53,854 nt of DNA from Azolla pinnata (Eukaryota > Streptophyta > Polypodiopsida > Salviniales > Salviniaceae): contig JBBBWG010028345.1 of the NCBI GenBank assembly GCA_037176905.1, forward strand, positions 1 through 53,854. The letters run 5' to 3'. Under the pieces are notes generated by a model. It had not been told where the DNA came from, did no database searches, and saw only the letters and a program-made list of their open reading frames with translations. Shown here one piece after another: positions 39,255-48,423 of this stretch (position 1 is the stretch's first letter; each line of letters starts with the position of its first letter). Made by a program: the position numbers and the translations under genes.

Positions 39255-39889
39255 CCCTAATTGCTCAATATACCCACTTACATATAAAACTTGTGCAAAG
39301 ACAAAGAGAAACATGAGAAGAAGAAGAAGAAGAAATTTGGGGGTTTTTTTGCCTTTGATGAAGTGGTGAATGCGAGATTCGAACCCTGGATCACAAGCAA
39401 AACCCCGGTGGATCGAAGCATCGACAGCTCGAGAACAGATCCGATCCGATCCGATCCGATCGATCGATCAAGTGTGCATGGTTTCTGGTCGGCGAGAGAG
39501 GAATCGATCGATGTATTGCAGTGATTCGGTCGTGCCGAAGGTCCGTGCTGAGATCAGAGCATATCTGATCTGTTTTGAATCAGACGCGAAGCAATCATCA
39601 GCTAATCCTCAAAAAAGGGTTTCCACTGAAGTGCAATGAGGCAGAGAGAGAGAGAGCATCGAAGCACCATATAATCAGACTCCGCATGCTTGTTCAACGC
39701 AGATCGTGGGGTTCCGTTGCCTGTATTCATTCGCAAAACCGAAGAGCCTGAGATCTTGGGACCGACACGCATTCGGAACTGTGGATTTTCTGGATCGGGC
39801 TCCTGGCTGCACACATCTCGTTGAAGAGATCTCTACCCTGGTTGCATGGTTCAACAGAGAAGGTTGCATCGATTCATTTGGTGGCACTC
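39255..39889. other. Spacer between UTP4 and the minisatellite
   Basis: This stretch holds a GAA-type tract (39316-39333), a GATCC/GATCG repeat (39437-39468) and a GA run (39643-39655). No convincing gene is present. It likely contains the UTP4 promoter. Confidence 0.5.
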
Positions 39890-40850
39890 TAAACCCTAAA
39901 CCCTCAACCTTATCGCTTGGCATTGATCCCTGAACCCTAAACCTTATCTTTTGGCATGGATTGTTCGCAACAAGGGATAGACTTCTGAACCCTAAACCCT
40001 AAAACCCAGAAGCCCCAAAACCCCAAAACCCTTAAACCATCATTCACGACAAGGGATAGACTTATGAACCCCAAACCCTAAAGCCCTAAAGCCCCAAAAC
40101 CGCAAAACCCTTAAACCATCATTCACGACAAGGGATAGCCTAATGAACCCTAAACCCTAAAACCCAGAAGCCCCAAAATCCCAAAACCCTTAAACCATCG
40201 TTTGCAACAAGGGATAGACTTATGAACCCTAAACCCTAAAACCCAGAAGCCCCCAAACCCCAAAACCCTTAAACCATTGTTCGCAACAAGGGATAGACTT
40301 ATGAACCCTAAACCCTAAAACCCAGAAACCCCAAAACCCTTAAACCATCGTTCGCGTCAAGGGATAGACTTATGAACCCTAAANNNNNNNNNNNNNNNNN
40401 NNNNNNNNNNNNNNNNNNNNNNNNNNNNNNNNNNNNNNNNNNNNNNNNNNNNNNNNNNNNNNNNNNNNNNNNNNNNNNNNNNNAAACCCTTAAACCATCG
40501 TTCGCGTCAAGGGATAGACTTATGAACCCTAAACCCTAAAACCCAGAAGCCCCAAAACCCTTAAACCATCGTTCGCGTCAAGGGATAGTCTTATGAATCC
40601 TAAACCCTAAAACTCAGAAGCCCCAAAACCCCAAAACCCTTAAACCATTGTTCACGTCAAGGGATAGACTTATGAACCCTAAACCCTAAAACCCAGAAGC
40701 CCCAAAACCCCAAACCCCTTAAACCATCGTTCGCGTCAAGGGATAGACTTATGAACCCTAAACCCTAAAACCCATAAGCCCCAAAACCCCAAGACCCTAG
40801 AACCCTAGAACCCTAAAACCCTAAAACCCTAAAACCCTAAACCCTAGATC
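39890..40850. repeat. 79-bp minisatellite with telomere-like CCCTAAA core
   Basis: Tandem units are anchored on GAACCC after CTTATG, at 39987, 40066, 40145, 40224, 40303, 40374, then after a gap 40524, 40595, 40674 and 40753. Most units are 79 bp; two are 71 bp. Each has a core of CCCTAAACCCTAAAACCCA, a run of CCCCAAAA, then CTTAAACCATCGTTCGC and AAGGGATAGACTTATG. The array ends at 40,800-40,850 in simple CCCTAAA/CCCTAGAA repeats. It separates UTP4 from the PPR gene. Confidence 0.93.
40384..40483. other. Assembly gap (100 N) inside the minisatellite
   Basis: Exactly 100 N interrupt the 79-bp array. A round 100 is a common placeholder for a gap of unknown length. The true array may be longer. 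Confidence 0.95.
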
Positions 40851-40955
40851 CCAACTGGCTTTTTCTATATCGTATGATGTGTCCGAGGGCATTTCCCTAA
40901 TTTCCAAAACGCCCTCAAAACACACACGAGGCCTGATTCTCTGCGCGTCTGCTGC

Positions 40956-43433
40956 GTGCGACCTCTGAATCCGCCATGGCAGCAGCAGCAGCAGCAGCAG
41001 CAGAAGAAGAAGACGAAGAAGGAGAAGACAATGATGATGGTGAAGAAGAAGAAGACGAAGAAGAAGAAGACGACGACGATGTGGCAGGCGCCAGGCCATC
41101 TCCATGCCCACTTTTATGCTACCAGGACAGAGATGGCCATACCCAATGCCGTGGTTAGATCACATCCGCACCTTCCACATCCTTTCCAGCTGAAGGACCG
41201 GCTCTCCCTTCTCGGAATCCGTATCAGTTTGGAAGCCTCGGATTCCGTGTTGCACGTCTACAGGCGGTGCAAGTCTCCGCCGCCCCGCAAACACGTGCTC
41301 AACCACATCATCGACGCCGTTCCTGATCTCGATGAATGCCTCGATAGCCTTCTCGTTCAACTCTCGATCGACAAGGGTTTGCTGGATGATGCTTATGCTC
41401 TCGTATGCTCCCTGAATGCTGTGAGCATTCTGGTTTGGAACTGTTTGGTGGGTGCGTATGCTGAGAAAGGGAAGGTGAACGAAGCTCTCCATGTCTTCCA
41501 AAAGATGCAGGAAAGAGGGGTTTCTCCGGACAAAGTCACATTCCTCAATGCTATTTCATCTTGCCATAGCCCCCTTCATCTTCTCCAAGGTCAAGCTTTG
41601 CACCATTCGATTGTTGTTATGGGGTGCGATGCAGATGCTATGGTTTGCACCGCCCTTGTAACAATGTACAGTAAATGTGGTAGCCTTGAGGATGCATCCA
41701 ACGTGTTCCATAGCATTGAAGACTCTAATATCGTCTCATGGACGGCTATGATCGGGGCGTATGCATGCCATGGCTGGCATTCAGAAGCGTTCCAGCATTT
41801 CGATCGGATGAAGCAAGAAGCGGTGATGCCTAATCGGGTAACCTTTCTTTGTTTCCTCGAAGCATTCTCCGATGAAAGATCGCTCAAGAAAGGTAGGCAA
41901 CTGCACTGCTCTAGTGTAGCTATGAATCGAGATTCGGATGTGAATCTGTCGACGGCCTTTCTAAACATGTACAGTAGGTGCGGTAGTTTGGAAGATGCGA
42001 GACACATATTCCTCACATTTCCTCATCCTGATGTGGTCTTATGGAATTCCTTGCTAGCTGCGTTCATCCATCATGAAGAGATCCAGAAAGCACTGCACAC
42101 CTGTGATGCTATGCAACAAGAGGGATGGATACCGAATCCAGTCACGTATGCCACGATTATCTCTGCATGTGTTTTGGGACCGGCTTTGAGTACTGGCAAG
42201 AGGATCCATGCTCGTATTGCAGGTTGTGGGCTAGAGGACGACGTTTTTGTGACAACTTCACTCATATACATGTACGGTAAGCACGGGAAGTTGGAACATG
42301 CGGCGTGTTTGTTCGATCACTTGAAAGATAGAAATGTGGTTACGTGGAATGCTTTGATCATGGCATATGCCGAACAAAAGCACGTGGAAGACGTCATGCA
42401 ACTTCTGGAGACGATGCATCAGGAAGGGGTTTGTGCAAACGAGGTTACGTATGCTAGTGCTGTCGAGGCGCATGCCACTTATAAGGCATTACCTTCGGTA
42501 AAGAAGATGCATTGCTGCATTCGAAACAGTAGGTTCAAACCAGACACAGTCGTTGAAACTGCCCTTATGACCATGTATTCTCGATGCGGTAGCTTTGACG
42601 ATGCATGTCTGGTCTTTGACGAAATCACCCACAAAAGCATTGTTTCATGGAACGCGATGGTATCGGCATATTGTCAACATGGTTTGCCGATGCAAGCATT
42701 CGAGATCTATGAGCAAATGCAAGAGGAAGGAGCTAATCCAGATCAAACCACTTACACGAGCGTTCTATCAGCGTGTACTAACCAGCTGACTCTACTAACT
42801 TTCGGTGCACAGATACACTCCGATATCATTGACAATGGGTTCGAGCCAGATGTTGTCGTGGGTACTTCTCTGCTGAACATGTATGGAAAGTGCGGAAGCC
42901 TCGAGGATGCACACAAGACATTCGATCAGATGAGCCAGAAAAACGTCGTTTCATGGAATGTCATGATCTCTATCTATTCACAGCATGGCCATGCGAGAGA
43001 GGCCATTCATTGTGTCCACAAGATGCAAGAAGACCGAATCGTTCCGAATAAGGTGACGTTCATCGCACTGATTTCGGCTTGTAGCCATGGAGGGATGTTG
43101 GTCGAAGGGTGTACGAACCTTGACCCTCTGCTTATTGTGCATGATGCAAGAGTAAGCCTTGAACTATATCATTGCGTGTTCGATCTACTTGGCAGGGCAG
43201 GGCTTGTAGAGGAGGCGAAAGATCTACTATGCATGATGCCGTTGCAACCTTCGCTTATATCATGGGTAACAGTGTTGGGTGCCTGTAGGAATCAAGCTGA
43301 TGTGGTGCATGGTAGCTGCGCCGCCAAACATGTTTTTGAACTCGATCCCAACAATACCGCAACGACTCTGATGCTTGAGACAATCTATGACAACTTCGCA
43401 TCGGATGCTTCCAGCAGTTTGGTCCACTGCTAA
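40956..43433 (+). CDS. Pentatricopeptide repeat protein, PLS class, intronless, ending in a shortened E-type domain
   Basis: PLS-class PPR proteins bind organellar RNA and usually act in C-to-U editing, splicing or stability in plastids or mitochondria. The frame is open for 825 codons without introns. From about codon 100 it shows tandem P, L and S motifs, for example VWNCLVGAYAEKGKVNEALH, TALVTMYSKCGSLEDASNVF, VSWTAMIGAYACHGWHSEAF and SLLNMYGKCGSLEDAHKTF. The end resembles the E region (YHCVFDLLGRAGLVEEAKDL, then ELDPNNTATTLMLETIYDNF). It then stops at 43431-43433 with no E+ or DYW domain. Alone it could not supply a DYW deaminase, so it is either a non-editing factor or acts with a partner. 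The first ATG (40956) gives an improbable Gln/Lys-rich start; the ATG at 41133 (MAIPNAVVRSHPHLP) is more likely. Targeting is not clear. Confidence 0.88.
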   Translation: MRPLNPPWQQQQQQQQKKKTKKEKTMMMVKKKKTKKKKTTTMWQAPGHLHAHFYATRTEMAIPNAVVRSHPHLPHPFQLKDRLSLLGIRISLEASDSVLHVYRRCKSPPPRKHVLNHIIDAVPDLDECLDSLLVQLSIDKGLLDDAYALVCSLNAVSILVWNCLVGAYAEKGKVNEALHVFQKMQERGVSPDKVTFLNAISSCHSPLHLLQGQALHHSIVVMGCDADAMVCTALVTMYSKCGSLEDASNVFHSIEDSNIVSWTAMIGAYACHGWHSEAFQHFDRMKQEAVMPNRVTFLCFLEAFSDERSLKKGRQLHCSSVAMNRDSDVNLSTAFLNMYSRCGSLEDARHIFLTFPHPDVVLWNSLLAAFIHHEEIQKALHTCDAMQQEGWIPNPVTYATIISACVLGPALSTGKRIHARIAGCGLEDDVFVTTSLIYMYGKHGKLEHAACLFDHLKDRNVVTWNALIMAYAEQKHVEDVMQLLETMHQEGVCANEVTYASAVEAHATYKALPSVKKMHCCIRNSRFKPDTVVETALMTMYSRCGSFDDACLVFDEITHKSIVSWNAMVSAYCQHGLPMQAFEIYEQMQEEGANPDQTTYTSVLSACTNQLTLLTFGAQIHSDIIDNGFEPDVVVGTSLLNMYGKCGSLEDAHKTFDQMSQKNVVSWNVMISIYSQHGHAREAIHCVHKMQEDRIVPNKVTFIALISACSHGGMLVEGCTNLDPLLIVHDARVSLELYHCVFDLLGRAGLVEEAKDLLCMMPLQPSLISWVTVLGACRNQADVVHGSCAAKHVFELDPNNTATTLMLETIYDNFASDASSSLVHC
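40976..41158 (+). other. Overlapping upstream ORF of the PPR gene (acidic 60-aa peptide)
   Basis: An ATG in a strong context (GCCATGGC) opens a 60-codon frame, +2 relative to the PPR frame. It encodes poly-Ala, then a long Glu/Asp run, and stops 26 bp beyond the likely PPR start at 41133. It arises from CAG and GAA/GAC triplet repeats (about 40979-41080). If transcribed, it would be an overlapping uORF expected to lower translation of the PPR protein. Whether the transcript includes it is unknown. Confidence 0.35.
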
Positions 43434-44419
43434 CTTAATTGCCCAGCGTTGCTCGATAGTGCCCTGCTTGGCGAAATGGCAAGGGAAAGCAAATGTTGAC
43501 TACCTCCTTTTCTCCGTAATCGCAGATGTTGCCACCTTTGGTCTTTTCTATACATGCGGTATTTGGCATATGATCGGTTGGGATGAATAGCATACAATGG
43601 ATTATCGATTCCAACGATGTCGGGCAGTTTTGTCAAGTGGAAAGCCGTGGAGCCCAAGCTGTTGTGGTATTCAGGGGGGAAAGGGTCAATACCGAGCCTG
43701 AGTGGTGCGATGCCCCCCCCCCCCCCTCCCCTCCCGAGGAATAAAAGCAAGGCATGTGCGAGGGGAATTCGATGCACAGATTGTGTGGACGAGGGAAGAT
43801 TGAGTCATTTGATGTGGTCCTATATCCCCCCTAGTTTTCACAACCCTTGTGCAGTGGGTGAGCAGATGTGCAGGGGATCGGAGTGTGCATCGGGCGTGTT
43901 GCGGAAAGTAATACAAATTAGAGCCTGGTTCTCAACAGGGAGTCCATGGAATCGGACCTCATGCCCGAAGGCACGAGAAGTCGGAAAAGAGTGGGCGCGG
44001 CATTTTCGGGATCTGTTTTCTAGCAGCTAGTAGCTAGTTTGTCCGAAGAAGGCCCCGGCCAAAGCGCTTGGCAGCATGTATAGTTAGTTGGAAGTGTGCA
44101 GGGTTTGGGAACCCAAAGACCCCTTCTCTGAATTTGACATTTGTTGGGCTTTGAATGGATCTCTACCCTTTGAAGAGATGATGGTGATGATGGTGGTGGT
44201 GAAATGAAAAAAGCCTGTTCTTCTTTGCTCTTCTTCTTTTCTTGCTTGGGCTCTTTTGTAAAGCTAGGAAGCTAATAATATAAACTTTGCCAAGATCTGC
44301 TGCCCAAGTCAAGCTATGGTGCCTCCTCCCCCCATGTGCACAGATTGATGATTTTGTTGCTGCTTGTGCATGTGGGCAAATCTGATGATGGTGTCTGATC
44401 TCTAGTCTTCTCCCCCACC
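43434..44419. other. Spacer between the PPR and GT37 genes
   Basis: No supportable gene. It holds a C tract at 43713-43726 followed by CT-rich bases, and a GATGGT-type repeat near 44178-44201. It should include the PPR 3' UTR and the GT37 promoter and 5' UTR. Confidence 0.5.
43713..43735 (+). repeat. Poly-C tract
   Basis: Fourteen consecutive C, then TCCCCTCCC. Homopolymers of this kind are prone to length error in assemblies. Confidence 0.85.
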
Positions 44420-44675
44420 ATGGCTGCAAGGCCTTGTTCTCTCATCTCCTCCGTCATCTTGCTTGCTACCTTCTCCCTCTCCGCCTTCTTCGTCCTCAAT
44501 GGGTGCCGGATCAGCTCCAGCACACGGCCGGTCATCCCCCGCAGCAACATCAACGTCGGAGTTCATCCATGGAATCGCGTGGAATCTCCACGGAATCCCG
44601 TGGAATCTCCCAGCCATGGGGATCGGAAGCGTCGCCGTCGTCATCGAGCCGATGAGCCGCAGCCGCCGCAGCCAC

Positions 44676-44707
<32 letters not shown>

Positions 44708-46459
44708 CATCATCATCATGCAGCTGGCGGCAATTGCGCGAGCAGAAGGCAAGAAGCTTTGCTGAGATCCCGCGGCGGGCGCAAGAGGAATCTCGAGATC
44801 CCCGGCGCGCTGCGGGATGCATGGAGGCGGTACGCGGGCATCCATGCGCGGTGCGTGAACGATCTCCTGCGTCGTAATGATCGGGATCGGGACCGGGATG
44901 AAGGCGAGGATGGGGATGGGGATGGGGATGGGGATCGGGGTCGGGATTCGGAATCGGGCGGCGATCCATGCAAGTATGTGCTGGTTTCGGACGCGGAGCC
45001 GGTTGGGCTGGGAAACCGGCTGGTGGCGCTGGCGTCGGCGCTCGCCTTCGGCATGGCCACCGATCGGGCGATCCTGATCGACAACCGGCGAAACCTGGGG
45101 GACCTCCTCTGCGAGCCCTTCGGCTCCGCGTCGACGTGGCTGCTCCCGCCCGCGTTGCACTCGGCCGTGGACGGGGCGAAGAGCGTGGCGGAGCTAGCCC
45201 GTAGTAACGGAGGAGGAGGAGGAGGAGATGGTTCGGGGGGTTCTACGGTCGGGGCTCTGCGGGAGCTGGACATGGCGGCGGCGGCGAAGGTGTGGCTCTG
45301 GGACGAGCCGAGGGAGGGCGACATGGAAGTGTTCCGGGACGAGGTGTACGAGGCGCTGGCGGGGGTTGGCAGCGTCGTGTGGCAGAGCGACTTGTACACG
45401 GTGCCGAACCTGTTCCTGGTGAGGGGATTCTGGGACAAGTGGGCGCCATGGATAGCATCGGGATCGGGATCGGGATCGGGATCGGGATCGGGATCGGGAT
45501 CGGGATCGGGATCGGGATCGGGATCGGGATCGGGATCGAGTGGGCACGAGGACGGCGTGTTTGGGCTGCTGACGCGGCTGGCGCTGATGCCGAGCGACGG
45601 CGTGTGGCGCATCGTGGCGCGCGAGTATGTGGCGCACGTGGGCGGCGCGCGGCGCACGGTGGGCGTGCAGGTGCGGCTGCACGGCGGCGAGGACCGCGCC
45701 GCCTTCCGCGAGGCGGAGTACGGGCGCATGCTCGCGTGCCTCCGCAACCACTCGTATCTCGAGCCGCCGCCGCCGCCGCCCGATCAAGACACTAATGATG
45801 ATGATGATGACGATGGCGATGATGGCGATGCTTCCTTGTCGTCGTCGTTGGATCGCTACGGGCGGCGGCTGGAAACTGGCGATTTCCGGCCCGACCTCTC
45901 CGTCCTCGTTGCTTCGCTGCAGGGCCAGTACCACGCGCGGCTCAAGGCCGAGCTCGTCGATCGCGATCCCAACACCGCGGCGGTCGTCCGCGTCCACACT
46001 GTCTCCGCCCTCGAGTCGCAGGACTTCGGGCGGCGCCAGGCGGAGCTCGCGCTCGCCGAGATGTGGCTGCTCAGCGCCGCCGACGCGCTGGCGACGAGCG
46101 CGAGCTCCACGTTCGGCTACGCCGCGCACGCCTGGGCGCGCCTCGCGCAGCTCGTCCTCGACTTCCCCACCTGGCGACAGCAGCATCAGCAGCATCAGCA
46201 TCAGCAGAATGCTGCAAGGCCTCCCAATTGCGAGCTCGGCTACTCGGCCGATCCGTGTTCACACCTGCCACGCACGCCGCGCGGCTTCGACCCCGCCGGC
46301 CTCGCGCCCGCCCACCAGCGCTGGCTCCGCCGGCACGTCCGCGTCTGCCAGGACCGCCCGCAGGCCGCCTGGCAGCTCGTCAGTGCCAGCGTCCCCGAGA
46401 GCCGCGCCCCGCCTCCGCCGCCGCTCCTCGCGCGATCTCCCCCCTCCCCCGATCGATAA
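44420..46459 (+). CDS. GT37-family fucosyltransferase (xyloglucan alpha-1,2-fucosyltransferase-like), Golgi type II membrane protein
   Basis: GT37 enzymes transfer fucose from GDP-fucose to cell-wall polymers such as xyloglucan or arabinogalactan proteins in the Golgi. The 679-aa intronless frame begins with a short cytosolic tail and a membrane anchor (residues about 6-27, SLISSVILLATFSLSAFFVL). Family motifs are CKYVLVSDAEPVGLGNRLVA (about residues 184-203), ILIDNRRNLGDLLCEPFG (about 215-232), RTVGVQVRLHGGED (about 411-424) and ATSASSTFGYAAHAWARLA (about 558-576), with a C-terminal NCELGYSADPCSH. A D/H-rich stem insert near residue 90, a Gly-Ser run at 347-373 and a second Asp-rich insert near residue 460 come from microsatellites, making the protein longer than usual (about 500-560 aa). 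The gene is far more GC-rich than MDN1 or UTP4. The polymer substrate cannot be told from sequence. Confidence 0.9.
44676..44720 (+). repeat. ATG/CAT trinucleotide repeat in the GT37 stem region
   Basis: About eleven ATG (GAT) units switch to CAT units near 44708. The junction makes a small inverted repeat and encodes an Asp run followed by a His run in the GT37 frame. Confidence 0.9.
45458..45538 (+). repeat. GGATCG hexanucleotide repeat, about 13 copies, encoding Gly-Ser
   Basis: Near-perfect tandem GGATCG within the GT37 coding sequence, in frame as (Gly-Ser)n. Six bases per unit keep the frame whatever the copy number. On the minus strand it reads as Asp-Pro or Arg-Ser in spurious long ORFs. 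Confidence 0.95.
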
Positions 46460-46659
46460 CTCGTGTCAGATTCGGCCGTTTGGGCCCCTTCCCCGTAAGC
46501 TTGCATTGGGCGGGTGCTCGGGCATCGTCTGACTGACTTCACCCCGCTCGTCCCCACGAGGGACGCGGATCGAACCAGCTTCCGATTCCGATCCCGACCC
46601 CCGCGATTTGGGTCCAGATTTTGTCTGTTATGCAAATATGGACGCCCCGCGCCCCAACC

Positions 46660-46750
46660 TGGGCAGAGCTCCATGAAATGCCGGCTTGACTATGGAACAC
46701 CTTGCGAACACCTTGCCCCCCCCCCTACTTGGGCAGAGCTCCATGAAATG
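46660..46750 (+). repeat. 69-bp-spaced direct repeat
   Basis: TGGGCAGAGCTCCATGAAAT occurs at about 46660-46679 and again at about 46729-46748, downstream of the GT37 stop codon. Confidence 0.8.
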
Positions 46751-47367
46751 TAGCTTCCAACATGCCAGATGCCACACCCCAAAAAAAACAGACCCAGTCT
46801 CGATCGATTTCTCATGCGAAATCTGTTTCATGAAAAAAGTTTTGGGTCGAGCTCCGAGCCTGATCATCGGCCCCCACATTCGGCGAGTCGCAACAATAAC
46901 CATGGCCATGGCCATAACAATAACGCAACACTTATTAACGCTGCCTACTGACAGTGTTGCCTACTGTTGTTTCTCTGTGCCTACTGCTGGCTGACAGTGT
47001 TCCCTACTGTTGTTTTTGTGTGCTCTTGTAGATGCCATGAGATTTCCTCTTGTTCTTTCTTCACGAATATATAACCTAGATTGGGTTTTTTTGTGCATCG
47101 GCGACGCATCTGCTTTTGCGGGCGCATGTGGTGATTTCTAGTGATCTTCGACTCGCATCTTGTCTTTGTAGCCCATCACCATCCATCAAACATCAACAGC
47201 ATTTGCTACAAGGACTCCACTTCTTGTTGTGCATTCTCTTCGAACCTGTTGCAGCTCGAGTTATAGCAAAGATTGAGCACCTTTTTCCGAAAGATCGGCT
47301 GGAATCCGACACCGTTAAATCTGGTTAATATTGTGATGTGTTGCGTCAGGGTATGCATCATGCATGC

Positions 47368-47387
47368 ATGCGCGCATGCATGATGGC
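47368..47387. repeat. CATGCATG palindrome
   Basis: The core CATGCATGCGCGCATGCATG is close to self-complementary around GCGC. CATGCATG also matches the RY element bound by plant B3-domain factors, but there is no nearby start codon to make a regulatory role likely. Confidence 0.5.
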
Positions 47388-48423
47388 CTCTATGTACATC
47401 ACCGTGGTGGGAATCGTCCATACCTGACATGATGGCACTATCGTGATCACGGCGAGCATCCGAATAATGGCTCTCTTTGCTCTTCTGGCACAATGAACAA
47501 GATCTGATCTGTATCTATCGAGGCGATGTTTTTTCCACCATCCTGATCTTTGATCCGACCGGATAAAGTCCCTTGACAAAGTTACATAACAACATCATCG
47601 CCACTTCCTCCTTTTGAGTAACTGGAAAGCAATGTTTCTTTCGGTTAACAGAATTTTCGAGAAATTCGGGGGGATCAAACTCTCGATGGCAGTAGAAGAA
47701 TGGCAAAAGAAAAAACACATATATCTGCTCAGTATATCCATGGCTTTGATTATTCACCGTATAAACACCGTGTTTGTAATCTTTGAAAGCCGCAATGTGT
47801 TCTTGCCAGCCTAATCTACCAGCCCATTTGAGCATATATTTGAGGCTTCGACATCGACCAATACAGCTGTTTGCCTGCATTGCAGCAATCTTGACCTTCA
47901 ATTCACACATGTACTTAACATGCAAGGAATCAAAGAACTGTAACAACAATCCAACACCACCATTCCAGTATATTATACACCCACTCAAAAGAAAAGTGTA
48001 AATGGAGCCGAATTATTGAGTATGCGAATCCATAGAACAGTCTAATGAAGCACACGAGCCATGTGAAAAAAAGGCTCTGGTTAGTGTAGTCTATGCAAAT
48101 GCAAAGATGGAAACAATGAGTCGCACTACACTACAAAATGGACCTTGTCCCATCACAGCCTTTCTCTCAGCACCATTGGTCCGAACCTGATAAAAAGAAA
48201 CAAGTAAAGTAACCACCACGAGTATAGGTACATAAAGTGGCCAAAGGAAATTTCACCAAGGCATTGAGGATGTGAAAGAATCTATTCACGCTTTCATGGG
48301 AAAATGAACTTCGCATTCCATGTCACATAATCTTATGTCATCCGTTCTTTTGGAAAGGAACTTTACATATATCTGCTCTTCAATTCAAAGAGTGTTAACG
48401 AAGCGATTCCACAAAATTAACGC

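Larger units (their letters stand above)
46460..48423. other. Intergenic region between GT37 and the YkgJ-like gene
   Basis: Nothing here resembles a known gene. It contains a direct repeat of TGGGCAGAGCTCCATGAAAT (about 46660 and 46729, 69 bp apart), a second direct repeat around CTGACAGTGTT (46948 and 46990), and a CATGCATGCGCGCATGCATG palindrome near 47368-47387. A minus-strand ORF at 47515-47988 (157 codons) is the longest frame but has no recognisable motif. The GT37 and YkgJ-like 3' UTRs must lie at the two ends. Confidence 0.5.

Noticed and set aside
40800..40850. True telomere end
   Set aside because: The CCCTAAA repeats are short and degenerate and are followed by a single-copy PPR gene, so they are interstitial.
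44716..46201. Two long minus-strand ORFs (343 and 335 codons) opposite GT37
   Set aside because: High GC makes stops rare on both strands. They read microsatellites as Asp-Pro or Arg-Ser repeats and have no domain, while the plus frame has GT37 motifs.
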